A stretch of 64,000 nucleotides of DNA from Papaver somniferum (GCF_003573695.1 NC_039368.1:85016374-85080373); one strand, 5' to 3'; counted from the stretch's first letter, positions 1 through 10,346 are shown. Translations and numbers: made by a program. Notes: generated by a model from the letters alone, not told the origin.

Positions 1-520
1 AAAAAATAAAAAATTTGGTACATAATGAGATGAATGATTTCGTAATGACAAGAAGTTACCCGGATCACTCTCATTGGTCTTAAATGTCTTTATGATTCTA
101 TATGTTTGACGAGCAGTTCATCTTTATCATGATAAATCACCAGAGCAAATTATTTTCGCGATAAGTTCTCAAAGTTTGAGCACAAGTATGCATGTTCTTC
201 AAGGTCCACTCTCATGATATGTCTCTTGTGAATTTGAAATTATTTTGACTTTGAGCAATCATGCTAACTTACGTTGTTGTGTCCCTTTGACTTTCTAAAA
301 GTAGAACAAAGTTTGACAAAAATATAACCCTTTGACTTTCTAAAAGTAGGACATATTTTGACTTTCGAAAATATTACCGCACCGACTGATGATACCTTTC
401 GAAAGTCAAGTGAGAGTACGAAAAGGATTTTCCATGCACATTATATAAGAGACCTGTTATTCTGTTGGCTTAAATCATATAAGCTTTGTGAAAGAAAGAA
501 GGAAAAAACAAGAAAAATCA
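1..520. other. Upstream intergenic with a short direct repeat
   Basis: AT-rich sequence without a recognisable gene. A roughly 35-bp direct repeat built on CCCTTTGACTTTCTAAAAGT occurs at about 283-316 and again at about 328-361 (offset 45 bp). Otherwise I see nothing. Confidence 0.5.
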
Positions 521-1760
521 ATGTTGAGACTTACAAGAGATTATTGGAGACTCCCAGGTGATATTATTATCGAGATTCTTACGAGGTTACCAGTGAAATC
601 CATCTCAAAATTTTAGTGCGTATGCAAATCTTGGCGTCTCTTATTCAACGACATAAAATTTTGCAAGAGGCACGATGATATCCAGAAAAAAGCAATCTGA
701 CTAACATCCTGTTTGTTTGCAGCTGACTCGGCGTCTGGATCTGTGTCTACCTCTGACTCGGACCGAGTCAATAGTCAGACCGTTTGTTTTGCATTTTGAG
801 TCAGATCTGACTCGACCTATGACTCAGACATAACCCCTGACTCGGACCCGTTTGAGTCAGGTAACAAAATACCCCTGACTCACAGGACCAAACCACTGAC
901 TCACGTTTTTTGAGTCAGATGAGTCAGATCTGATTCAAAACAAACATATTGAGTCAGATCCAGATGAGTCAGGTGATTTCACTCAGATCCAGATGACTCA
1001 GATGAGTCAGGAGTAAACAAACATAGTGTAAGATAATTGCTGGTAAGGGAAACGTCCTCTATTCAATATATGCTTATAATAAATCTCGTGAAACAATATT
1101 ATCCGGGGCTGATAAAATTGTCGATTACCCGTTGATGATAAATATGAATTATCTGATTGTAAGCTTGGTGTTCTGGGTTATTGTAATGGCCTACTTTGCA
1201 TACGTTCAAGGTTTGATTGTATTTGCTTTTGGAACGTATCTACTAAAGAGCACAAGATTGTACCAGATGTAAAAGTGCATGATCAAAGGAAATCTTCATG
1301 GTTTAAGTATGGATTCGGTTATGACATCAAGACTCAGGATTATAAGTTAGTGAGATTTAGATGCTTTGAAGATAAACGCCGTGGTACTCAAATTAAGGTC
1401 TACTCGTTAGCATCAAATTCATGGAGTACTGCTCTTTACATGCCGTATACACTTTCTCTTGAACCACGGCCGACAGCATTGTACTTGAATGGTGCTCTTT
1501 ATTGGCTAACGGATGACTCAAAACTTATCGTCTCTTTTGATCTTGGAGACGAGATAATTCGTGAAGTTCCAGGACCAGTAAGGGATAATTTTTTCGATAA
1601 CAACAGCTATCAGTACAAGTATGTGGATGTGTTGGGAGGGTGTCTTTGCGTCGTATGTGTTACTCATGGGGTTCGTGGCGATGTACGGGTGATGAAGGAT
1701 TATGGAGTCAGAGAATCTTGGACTACAGAGTTTACAGTTTCTCAGCGAGCACTAAAGTGA
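521..1760 (+). pseudogene. F-box protein pseudogene, interrupted by a MITE
   Basis: F-box proteins are substrate receptors of SCF ubiquitin ligases. The ATG at 521 opens an F-box (LPGDIIIEILTRLPVKSISKF, residues 11-31) that is cut by TAG at 614-616. The same frame then continues into CVCKSWRLLFND, the second half of the F-box. A frameshift follows near 690, then a MITE at 705-1028. The frame resumes after the MITE and shifts again near 1150. The last part (about 1275-1760) reads openly for 161 codons and carries F-box-associated features: a YGFGYD motif, then KVYSLASNSWST, LNGALYWL and VSFDLGDE. The protein is shorter than the usual 370-400 aa of the family and has at least one stop, two frameshifts and one transposon, so it is not functional as a whole. 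The 3' portion could still be expressed as a fragment. Confidence 0.88.
705..1028. mobile_element. PIF/Harbinger-like (Tourist-type) MITE
   Basis: A 324-bp insert inside the F-box pseudogene. Its ends form imperfect terminal inverted repeats (left CATCCTGTTTGTTTGC, right end reverse complement CACTATGTTTGTTTAC, 12 of 16 matching). It is flanked by TAA at 702-704 and 1029-1031, the 3-bp TWA target duplication expected for PIF/Harbinger elements. The interior is packed with GAGTCAG/CTGACTC words in both orientations, so much of it can fold on itself. No transposase is encoded. Confidence 0.72.
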
Positions 1761-2103
1761 TGTAGGACATCCTGCTCTATTTTCTATTATAGTTCTTCTT
1801 AGAACTTCCTATCATATTTCTTTATTTAAGATTTCCTTTCCTAGTTCTAGTGTGTTTCCTAGTTTGGTTTGATTTTCTTTTTTAGTCTTAATTATATTTA
1901 GAACCTTGAAACCTATATAAGAAGGCCTATTGTAGAGAAGTAATAGAATTCTACAACCAATATTATTATATGATTAATATCAAACTTATCTTTTACTTTT
2001 ATTATCTTTATTTTCTTATCACTTTTGTGAATCTATTAATCTCACACCAGTTTTTATCTTTAACGGATCTTTGATCCAAAACCATACGTTTCCGCTACGT
2101 CAA
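1761..2103 (+). mobile_element. 5' LTR-like segment of a degenerate retroelement
   Basis: Starts TGTAGG and ends CGTCA, in the TG...CA form of an LTR. It contains a TATA-like box (CTATATAA, about 1913-1920). It is followed after two bases by a tRNA-iMet-type primer binding site at 2106-2118. No matching 3' LTR was found in the next few kilobases, so the element is incomplete. It begins directly behind the stop codon of the F-box pseudogene. Confidence 0.6.
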
Positions 2104-2105
2104 GT

Positions 2106-2118
2106 GGCATCAGAGCCA
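2106..2118 (+). other. Primer binding site, tRNA-iMet type
   Basis: TGGCATCAGAGCC differs by one base from the canonical plant TGGTATCAGAGCC that pairs with the 3' end of initiator tRNA-Met. It lies immediately after the LTR end at 2103. Confidence 0.65.
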
Positions 2119-2203
2119 CAATGAGATTCTCTATTATTGAGTGTCTTAGCTTTGTTTCCATCAACGGTTAAGTGCCTCCATTGAGTGTCTTAATTTCTTC
2201 ATT

Positions 2204-2608
2204 ATGGAAAAGGAATTTCATACTAGATTCATAGTAGATGGAGCAATCACTCACTTTATTATCGATCCATCAAGCCCGAAAAATTGTATATCATTTGAAG
2301 CAGCAAATAACTTCAAGGAAAGAAATTACGGCGCATGGGATTTATTTGGCGGTTGTATTGAATATAGCTTCAACAAAGGTAAGTACATCAGTTTTGCTTG
2401 TTGTGAATTATCTTTTAGAAACGATTTTCATGTGATATTAGGCAATCCTTGGATTTCAAGTGTGGGTGTTGTTTATAATGAAAGTTTGCATAGTTTTGAT
2501 TTTCGTCAAGGCAACATAATGCATCATTTAATGGGATTACATGAACCAACACCATTACAACGCTGGAATGAAAAAGGAGAAGTCAGATTTTTGGAAAGAA
2601 TTCGATGA
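2204..2608 (+). pseudogene. Degenerate retropepsin (aspartic protease) fragment
   Basis: 134 codons from ATG 2204. The segment FIVDGAITHFIIDPSSPKN resembles the active-site strand of Ty3/gypsy retropepsins, but the catalytic D-T/S-G reads D-P-S. The later VILGNPWISSVGVVYNE matches the conserved second-lobe motif (ILLGRPW-type) of this protease family. Location after an LTR and PBS supports a retroelement origin. With the altered active site it is probably not a working protease. It overlaps the next ORF by about 68 bases in another frame. Confidence 0.6.
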
Positions 2609-3428
2609 GATATTCCTAAAGAAGCCTTATTTTGAAGCCTCTATAATAACATCAACTTCACAAGTACCTATCTTAGAAGAAGAAGAAGAAAATAACGACA
2701 ATGAAGAATGTTCTAGTGTTGTTGAAATCCAACATCCACAAACCCTTGATTCTGTTGTTTCAATAACTTCTGATTTTATTCCTCAGAATGTGCATAATCA
2801 AGAGAAATCTGAAACTTCCTTTAAGAATGCACTTCCTCCAAGACTCAAGATTGCTGATGTTTCTCGTACTCCTCATATGGATTTTGTTATGCCAAATTTA
2901 AACTCTCGTAACATCACTTGTTATGTTAAGTTTCTGCACTTTCCTATTTTATGGCATAAACAATTGAAGATAGTGAAGCAATCGAAGTACATTGTTTGCT
3001 GGGATGGGAGCTTGCAATACCTACCAAATTCAAGGGTGTATTCTTCAGAAGGTGGCGAGCATAATCCTTCTTATGCAAACTGCTTCGATGTGTTAACTAT
3101 CTCCGTGAGTCGGGATTCAGTACTTGTTGGTTCTGTCAGTAAGTTTATATCAGTAAAACTATTCTTCGCTATCTACTTACGCTCAAATACAGATGCAAAA
3201 TTTGGTTGTTGTTTGAACTCTTCACACCGGACGACTAGTTACGAAGTTTTATCTAGGACGTCTGATATTACAAAGGTATGTCAAGAACTTTATCCAAGTT
3301 TTCAGGGTGTTCTCTGCCAATATTTTGATATCCCACGAAAGCCTTCGTGGCTTGTGCTGTGTAAAATCTTAAGGAACGAACTTGAGAATGGTAACAACTT
3401 AATCAAGAGGAAGAAAGCTAAGAAATGA
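2541..3428 (+). CDS. Unrecognised ORF, retroelement-associated
   Basis: 295 codons, overlapping the 3' end of the retropepsin fragment in another frame. The first third is acidic (ILEEEEENNDNEE, about residues 45-57), as in linkers of retroelement polyproteins. The second half (about residues 175-280) is one copy of a roughly 90-residue unit: SVSRDSVLVGSVSKFISVK, then CCLNSS, then QYFDIPRKPSW. This unit recurs in diverged form at 3520-3790. I recognise no domain. It may be a decayed polyprotein or a chimeric gene driven by the upstream LTR. Confidence 0.35.
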   Translation: MNQHHYNAGMKKEKSDFWKEFDEIFLKKPYFEASIITSTSQVPILEEEEENNDNEECSSVVEIQHPQTLDSVVSITSDFIPQNVHNQEKSETSFKNALPPRLKIADVSRTPHMDFVMPNLNSRNITCYVKFLHFPILWHKQLKIVKQSKYIVCWDGSLQYLPNSRVYSSEGGEHNPSYANCFDVLTISVSRDSVLVGSVSKFISVKLFFAIYLRSNTDAKFGCCLNSSHRTTSYEVLSRTSDITKVCQELYPSFQGVLCQYFDIPRKPSWLVLCKILRNELENGNNLIKRKKAKK

Positions 3429-3542
3429 TTTCAAATAGCAGATGATAAAATTTTTACTGATCGTGCTCCACCAACAAGGCATTTCGGTGTTCTGGAGAAG
3501 TACATCCCTTATTCATGTTTACCGGAATGTTTAACTATCTTC

Positions 3543-3761
3543 TTGAGTGAGAATTCAATATTTGTCGGTTCCATTAACAAGACTATTCAAGTAAAACCCC
3601 TCGCAGCTGGGTACTTGCAATTGTTTACACATTCAAATTCAGGATGGTGTTTGAACTCTTTAAACTGGATTAGCAAATATGAGGATTCATCCAGAGTGTG
3701 TGAAGTTCACAGAATATGTGAGGAAGCTTTCACAAGTTCTGATATTGTTCCCAGCCAATAG
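3543..3761 (+). pseudogene. Second, broken copy of the 90-residue unit
   Basis: 72 codons. SENSIFVGSINKTIQVK, then GWCLNSLNW, then (past a stop codon) YEIPRKPPW line up in order with SRDSVLVGSVSKFISVK, GCCLNSS and FDIPRKPSW of the unit at about 3105-3350. This is a diverged tandem duplication of roughly 450 bp. A TAG at 3759-3761 separates the last block. Function unknown. Confidence 0.45.
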
Positions 3762-3791
3762 TATGAGATTCCACGAAAACCCCCTTGGTTT

Positions 3792-4358
3792 GTGGTTGTG
3801 CTTTTGCTGTGTAAATCCCTACGGAGAAGAAAACGAAAAGAGGATACTACTGCTCACTCTACTCCGTGCCCAGCCACAAAAATCATGGCAAAAGTGTTAT
3901 CTCGAAAGGGAGAAGGTTTACAGATGTTGTTAGTGGCAGATATACATCTTGGAAATGTTATTTTCCCGAAGGAAAGTTTTAAGGGAGCAGCTGACAGTAT
4001 TTACATCATAAACTTTGGAAAAATATGGGGCAATATTACAATGGCAGCTAGTGTTATTGTTTCCATCAAGAACCCACAAGACGTTATTGTTCAAGCTGTT
4101 AGTCCATATGGGCAGGCGACTGTTCTGAGATTTTCTGATTATACTGGTGATCAACACCTAAAAGGAAGATGCACCCAGGATACATTCAGTAATAAGATGC
4201 AAAAACCTTTCACTGAACCGCGTCTTCTCATCTTTACCGACCCAAGGATTGACTTTCATCCAATCAAGGAAGCTACTCTTGGGGGCCATCTGATGAACTA
4301 TATAGTTATTCTACTCGGGGCATGGAGACGTAAAACGGTAGAAGGCAGATTTAGATGA
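3792..4358 (+). pseudogene. Diverged copy of 40S ribosomal protein SA (uS2/p40)
   Basis: From Met at 3885 the reading frame follows the N-terminal half of plant ribosomal protein SA. Recognisable blocks are MLLVADIHLGN; IYIINFGKIWGNI; AASVIVSIKNPQDVIVQ; SPYGQATVLRFSDYTG; GRCTQDTFSNKM; and FTEPRLLIFTDPRIDFHPIK. SA normally assembles into the small ribosomal subunit. Here the match stops around the IKEATLGG block, and the rest of the uS2 fold plus the acidic C-terminal tail (family about 280-310 aa) is missing. There are many substitutions, no introns are visible, and 31 unrelated codons are fused in front, all typical of an old retrocopy. Identification is strong; function is doubtful. Confidence 0.78.
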
Positions 4359-4906
4359 TAAATTCCATGCTTTCCCGGTTAGTTAAAAGTAAAGCAAACC
4401 TGCCTATGATGTTTAGAAGGACAATAATTGTCGACTCAATCTCATATTCTCCAATTGGTATTTATTATCCCACAGAATACAATGAAGTTTTCACCAAGAA
4501 ATATTTTCTTTTCTGGGGTCGTGATGTTCAGCACATTGCAACTATGAAGACTCAAGATGCATCTGAAGTTAAGGTTAAAAATGAATATATTATCACAGAA
4601 TGGCAATTGATATTGAACTTAACTGGATATTCTAATCTAAGTCATATGCTTAGGATTCTTCTGAATTCTGGTTTGAGAACTCAAGGTTTGGCTGCACGCT
4701 GTTTGTCCTTTGACCCAGGTGGAACAATTATTGCTGGGTTGAATTGCGATGCCTTGTTTTGCGTCAGAAAAAGTTTCAGGATTTTGAGAGCGGTGCTGAC
4801 AGTACATGAAAGGCCAATGGATGTTTTTATTTGCTGGGTTCCGGTTTATAGTAAAGCTAAGGTAGCTGATATCAAAATAAATTTGGACGTCAGTGGAGAG
4901 TTATAG
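4355..4906 (+). CDS. Unrecognised ORF downstream of the SA-like copy
   Basis: 183 codons overlapping the stop of the SA-like frame by four bases. Blocks such as GIYYPTEYNEVF, TEWQLILNLTGYSNL and SFDPGGTIIAGLN are not from a family I can name. No signal peptide, transmembrane segment or cofactor motif is evident. It may continue the same degenerate block as its upstream neighbours. Confidence 0.25.
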   Translation: MINSMLSRLVKSKANLPMMFRRTIIVDSISYSPIGIYYPTEYNEVFTKKYFLFWGRDVQHIATMKTQDASEVKVKNEYIITEWQLILNLTGYSNLSHMLRILLNSGLRTQGLAARCLSFDPGGTIIAGLNCDALFCVRKSFRILRAVLTVHERPMDVFICWVPVYSKAKVADIKINLDVSGEL

Positions 4907-6150
4907 GCTGTAGTTCAAGTGTGTATTATAGATCGGTATATAGAGAAGAAACTCGATACACTTGTGAAAACCAATAAGCCTATTGTTAACTGTAGAACTG
5001 AAATAACTGTGATCGATGCTAAGGTTTAATTTGGCAGGAGTTACTTGTTCGTTGGCAGATATACATAAGTCAATGAAGAAGCTAGGGTCGCAGGGGACTA
5101 TTTTGATCAGTCATAGTTTAAATTATGATCTGTGAATACTGATATTGGATTATATATTGGTTCGATTAGTTTATATGATTGGAGATGCCGATCTTAAAAT
5201 GGATACATGGGAAGTGAAAATTGATCAGGGATTTCTAACTTGCATACAAGCGCTCCATCAATGTACCCACCAGTTTGAGAGAATTTTTATGCACTCGGAT
5301 ATGGTAAAAAGTAATCCAAGGAAATCGATCGACAATAATTTTAACACCAGGATAAAATCTTTCATAAACTTTATGAATTTCGTACCAACCACCTCTTTCT
5401 TTCTATAAAGAACTATCTCACTCTGTTTTTGTGGACAAATGACCTTCACTAATTGCTAATTATGGACATGAGAGCAGTTGGGCATTGTTATTTTCCTCCA
5501 AATCATCCCGTCTCCATGGTAGAACTTGACCATGTTTATTTATATGTGGTTTTCTATTTCTTTGTCGACTAATATCTGGAGAGTTGATCAAAAATAAAAT
5601 AAAATCTGGAGATCAAGGAGGCATGGTAGTTAAATGAGTATTGAATTTATGTTTGAAAAGATGTATAGAAGATTGCATTTGTGTTGAAAAGATATAGAGA
5701 ACATTGAATTTGTGTTGAAATTATGTAGAGAATAAAATAAATTGTTGTGAGCAGAGAAGATTGAAATTGAGTTGAATTTATAAGGTGTGTAAATGTGACC
5801 GCTTTTTACTGTTGGAATGTTACCGTTGTCGTGCCAGTTGGAGCCGAGGCTCGGTTCAACTTGCGTCGTCCGAACCAAGCTGCAACGGTCGAATGTGTTT
5901 TCCTCGAGATGTTGCTTCTCCACTACACACAATTAACTTTGACCATCCACCTGGCCTGTCAAACAATCAAATTAGGTATGGATCATTAGAGTTTGCTCTT
6001 ATATAGTTCGATTTCGAACTTTGACTATATACCAAGTCACAACTCATTGAATTAATATGTTTAGAAGTTATTGTTACGGTAAAAGTACACAAGGTGTGTC
6101 CGCATAGGTTGATATCGAAAAGATTATGGTTTACTCGGTACATTCGTCGT
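4907..6150. other. Intergenic, no clear gene
   Basis: Only short open frames without recognisable motifs. The stretch 5640-5770 repeats words such as TTGAATTTGTGTTGAAA and is AT-rich. Nothing else could be supported. Confidence 0.45.
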
Positions 6151-6153
6151 TTC

Positions 6154-6420
6154 AATTGGTAGCAAAGTAGAAAAACACAATAAGATCTAACAATGTGTGT
6201 TAGTTCGATCCAGCATATCGAGATAGTGAATCCAGGTTCACATGAATCGAGTTCCGTTAATGTACCACAAAAATTTGATGGTATCAGTTTTTTGTGGTGG
6301 AAGATACGAATAAAGATGTAATTAGTGTTTGCGATACCAATAGAATACACACCGTTTAACAGGCCAACTATGCGTTTCCGACCTTTCATTTTTCCAGCTA
6401 CTTACATTTACACAAAATTG
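6154..6420 (+). pseudogene. Possible copia gag relic with degenerate PBS
   Basis: At 6156-6168 TTGGTAGCAAAG resembles a copia primer binding site (TTGGTATCAGAG). About 100 bases on, the frame reads NVPQKFDGISFLWWKIRIKM, like the FDG-x-N-[FY]-x-x-W-[KR] signature at the start of copia gag proteins, then stops. No partner LTR was identified. Confidence 0.35.
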
Positions 6421-6539
6421 GTCAATATCCCAATAATGGCAATTCCTGGGTGAAAAAGACATGTAAAATTTGATAATCGTTTAAATGGACGAGAATGTAA
6501 AAATAGCTAGGATATAAACAGTTTCATCCTATCCATTTT

Positions 6540-6780
6540 TAAATACTTTTTCTTCTTTTTAATTTGCATCAGGATGCATCCAGTTTCATCCTCGCTATTT
6601 TTTAAGTTTAAGTTCATTCTTGTTATTTTTTTGTTGTCCATTTCACACATACTAATTTTTACCCGTACATTAGAACCATGTTTTAGAAATATTTTGACAA
6701 ATGACCCATTTACCATTACATTTACGCCAACATTTTTTATTTTATTTGCTCAAATCTATCTTTTGCTCAAGAGTCGACGA
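6540..6780 (+). repeat. Dispersed repeat, copy A
   Basis: The stretch with GGATGCATCCAG, CATTCTTGTTATTTTTTTG, TGTCCATTTCAC and ATACTAATTTTTACC, ending near AATATTTTGACAAATGACCC, is present again in inverted orientation at 63880-64000. Both have the same order of words, so this is one interspersed repeat family. No coding capacity is evident. Confidence 0.55.
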
Positions 6781-7042
6781 TAATGAAGATACATTCGTGT
6801 AGGTGCGTGCACGGTGGTACACCAAAGCTCCCAAACACCCATGCGTCCGTCACAGTTCTATCGTCCATCAGGCCGGGCGGCTGGCTTACTTCACAGGTGG
6901 CGCCCCTTAAAAAGAGCCCATATTTCCAGGTTTGCACTTAACTTCTTTTACGAACTCCACTAAAATTCACATTCTAGTTCCATCGAAGTCCAAATTCCGG
7001 CATTTCCCCAACCAGTGACTTCTTTTGAAATCTTCAAGAATA

Positions 7043-8221
7043 ATGTTATCTTCTTTTCGCCGTTCAGTGTTTCAGACAAGAAGATTCAATGGAGGTAATA
7101 GTAATTCAACAACTGTTTCTCTTATTAGGTTTAGATATCTTTTTGTTCATAACATCCATTCTTCTTCATCTTCTTCGTTTGTAGTCAATTACTTAATCAA
7201 TTCATGTGGATTATCTGAACATCAAGCTGCTACTGCTTCTTAAACTGTCAATTTCAAAACATTATCAAACCCAGATTCAGTTTTAGACCTACTTGAAAAC
7301 TACGGATTCACTAAACCTTACATTTCCAAACTCATTACTTGGTATCCAAAAATTCTAAAATCGAATGTTCAGAAAACCCTAAAACCCAAATTCGATTTTT
7401 TCAAATCTAAAGGACTTTCTGGAACTGACCTTGCGGAGTTCTTCCTCTCTTGCAGCCCAATAGTCCTTAAGACGAGCTTACAAGGCCAAATAATTCCTTG
7501 TTGTGATACCCTGAAAAACATTGTTCAGTTTGACAAGAACGTTTTTGTAATTATCAGATGCCATTCATGGCTTCTTACCGGAAATATATATCTACAAAAC
7601 TTGATGGTCAACATTGAGCTTTTGAGAGATGAAGGTATCCCTCAATCCAATTTTTCGAACTTTCTTACGAACCAACCAAGTTCACTTACAATCAGCACCA
7701 CTAAATTTGAGGAGATTGTGCACCAGATTAAGGGTATGGGTTTTGATCCTTCACAAACTAAATTTCTTAATGGTCTCCAGGGATTGACAGCCATGACCAA
7801 ACCCACCTGGGAAATAAAAGTGAATGCTTACAGGAAATGGGGTTGGACAGAAGACGACATTCAAAATGCATTTAGGAAGCATCCTCAGTGCATGATGCAT
7901 TCTGAAAAGAAGATAATGTCAACAATGGATTTCCTTGTGAATCAAATGGGTTATAATCCTTCATTTATGGCCAAATGCCCAGCTAATATTAGTTATAGCT
8001 TGGAGAAGAGGATTATGCCTAGGTGTTCTGTTTACAAAATTCTAACTTCCAAAGGTCTGGTTAAGAATCAGATTTCCTTATCTTGGCTTATGCAAATGGG
8101 TAATGAGTCATTTTTGGAGAAGTTTGAGATCAAGTTTGTGGTAGACGCTCCGGAACTACTGAAGCTGTACCCAAGTGCAGTTAGATATAAGCTACCTAGG
8201 AGTACTTCTGGGGGATGTTGA
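7043..8221 (+). pseudogene. mTERF family gene with one nonsense codon
   Basis: mTERF proteins are helical-repeat nucleic-acid-binding proteins of plant mitochondria and plastids. ATG 7043 starts a basic, Ser/Arg-rich presequence (MLSSFRRSVFQTRRF) that suits organelle targeting. The expected N-terminal junction NYLINSCGLSEHQAATAS is followed by TAA at 7241-7243. The same frame then stays open to 8221 with the complete mTERF domain: LLENYGFTKPYISKLITWYP; FFKSKGLSG; ELLRDEGIP; KWGWTEDDIQNAFRKHP; MDFLVNQMGY; and a C-terminal SLEKRIMPRC block. Total 391 sense codons, a normal family length. A single stop in an otherwise clean frame suggests a very recent null allele, a sequencing error or readthrough. 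I see no splice sites that would remove it. Confidence 0.85.
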
Positions 8222-8397
8222 CAGATATATAGGGTGTAGCTTGTCTCAATCAAGGTATTAAACTTGACTCTCTTTTTTTGATGAAAATTTATGCTTTCCT
8301 GTTGTCATATGACTAAAGGGGTAATAGTAATACATTTTGATATATATGTATATAGAGTTTATTCAAGATCTCCGAAAATAATGTTACACTCTCGTCT

Positions 8398-8652
8398 CTT
8401 GTGCCTAATATACCGGATGAAATTAGTTCTAGCTTTGAGGAAAGATTTGTAGTTGGGTGTTCACTTTACAGAATTTCAATCTCCAAGGATCTGATTAAGC
8501 ATCAATTTACTATGTACTCACTTTTAAAAACTACTGATGAATCTTTTTTCTATGAGGTTAATAAAGGAGTATGCTGTAGGAGTTCCAGAAAGTTGAGATT
8601 CTGGAAAAATTGGAACAAATTAGGAAGTACTCCTTATTTGATGGGGATATAA
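8398..8652 (+). pseudogene. mTERF C-terminal fragment (partial tandem copy)
   Basis: PNIPDEISSSFEERFVVGCS, then LYRISISKDLIKHQF and TTDESFFYEV, matches the C-terminal part of the adjacent mTERF gene (NISYSLEKRIMPRCSVYKIL... GNESFLEKF). A frameshift near 8555 moves the continuation (KEYAVGVPES, like IKFVVDAPELL) into another frame. This is a degenerate 3' duplicate about 200 bp downstream, unlikely to code for anything. Confidence 0.75.
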
Positions 8653-9854
8653 TTGTTGCAGCTTATCTGATTTTATGATCAACTTGCCTCTTGTCTTTGA
8701 AATATTTGTTGTATTCTTGTTATTTCTATCCAAGATGAAAAGTTAGTCCAACCAATTATCTCAGCGTATGTAACGGAGTAGGAATATATTGGTATTGCTG
8801 CCTAGAATTATTGAATCCCAGATTATTTAATTGATGTGTAATTTCTCGTTGTGTGGAAATGAGGGTTTAGTTTCTGTGTAGTTGTTCATTCTTTGAATGC
8901 ATTCAAGTGCAATTTGAATTCTGAATCCGGTTTAGTTCTGTATATTCCTGCTTTTCTAAACTGCTCTCCATGTTTAAAATTGACTTTCCAATTAGACGTT
9001 CTGCGAAGGTAAAGAGTAGAGAAAGTAGTTACTGTAGCATGGTATTGGTGTGGTGTGATAGCAAGCTTGTAACTTTCACTTGCTTGTTAACATAGAACTT
9101 GTTCTTCTCCTTACTGTGGATCAGGCAATATTCAGAATTCTAGATTTCACAATTTCATTAGACTTGATTCTGTTAGTACCCTCTTTTGAGTGGTTTTTTA
9201 AGTCCGCCTAGTAAAGGCCCAGTGAATGCTTGCAAAAGGTTTCAAAACAAAAAAGAGATCTTGTAGCTTACAGACTTTAATGCCCTACACAAATTTGAGT
9301 AAAGCGAAGCTTGCAGTTTAAACTGCCTTAGCGCCTTGTAGTTTAATAGGTTCGCTAAGCATATGGTCGTTGTCTAGTGTTTCTGAATGGTTGGTCGCAA
9401 AGACTTCCAACCGGGCTAATATTTTCCTATCTGGTACAACATTTGTTATTCTGTTTCAAAATAAGATGTAGTAAATATGAGGTGATATGGGACAGTTTTA
9501 GCACTTTAGCATCTTAACTTACCGTAGGATAAGAATTTTGAAAATACCTCTATGTTGAGGCAGGAGTATCATCTGCCTGAAATGAGTTCCTGTATAAACC
9601 AATTTTCAGCCTTTGGTTAGATAGCTAACAGCAGTAACTGCAATGGACAGTTGCTACTCTTCTTATTCAAAAATCTCATCCAGGCAGCTAAGGAAAAGGG
9701 GGGATAAGAAAAAGAGTAGTTAGTAAACATCTTATGGGTGATTGTAAATCACCTTACACTTGTAATCACCAATCATACAAGCTGGCTCTATTGACATTCC
9801 AGTTCCATTGTATTTTAAGATTAATGGAGATTTGTAAATTAAGTGTCTGTCTAT
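8653..9854. other. Intergenic, nothing recognised
   Basis: AT-rich sequence with frequent stops on both strands. I recognise no gene, repeat or RNA. Confidence 0.5.
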
Positions 9855-10107
9855 TCTCTGTAGGTGCTGCAGTGGCTCCGAAATGATGCTAGGCAATTCA
9901 GGGGGCTGGTTCTCAGATTCTCCAGCAGTCAAATCCATTGGCAGCAGAAGCTCTCAGTTTCCGGCTTGGAACTCAGTGGGCAGTCAAAAAAGGTTATAGT
10001 AAAGTAGCTTGAAGGCGATTCTCAACAGGTGGTGCACAATCTTATCAATAAAGCAAAGGCAAATCCCCTGGATAATTTAGGATCTTATAGGTGATATTCT
10101 TGAAACC
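9855..10107 (+). pseudogene. RNase H (LINE-type, RVT_3-like) fragment
   Basis: From about 9945 one frame reads AEALSFRLGTQWAVKKGYSK. After a one-base shift the sequence continues LEGDSQQVVHNLINKAK. This is the order of the conserved centre of the RNase H-like domain found at the C-terminus of plant non-LTR retroelements (AEA-x-A-x-R-x-G ... EGDS-x-x-V). Stops and the frameshift mark it as a relic. Confidence 0.55.
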
Positions 10108-10109
10108 CC

Positions 10110-10346
10110 TTGCACATGTTTAAGAATATTCAACCAAATATGTCAGCAAAAGATGCAATCGGAGGATCAGAGGAATACTCTCTATGTCCACATGAGTATA
10201 CAATGGAAAATGGACCTCCTACCCAAAAAGGATCATCTTCTTCATCAACACCAACAACCCATGATCATCATGATCACCACCAAAATGATCAGCTGATAAA
10301 AGTTGAAGAGTTTGGATGTCAACTAGAAAACTTGAAACCCCAATAA
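10110..10346 (+). CDS. Small unrecognised ORF, His-rich
   Basis: 78 codons, Ser/Thr stretch followed by a His-rich run (HDHHDHHQND). No family is recognised. It lies between an RNase H relic and a polyphenol-oxidase relic, so it is probably not a gene. Confidence 0.15.
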   Translation: MHMFKNIQPNMSAKDAIGGSEEYSLCPHEYTMENGPPTQKGSSSSSTPTTHDHHDHHQNDQLIKVEEFGCQLENLKPQ

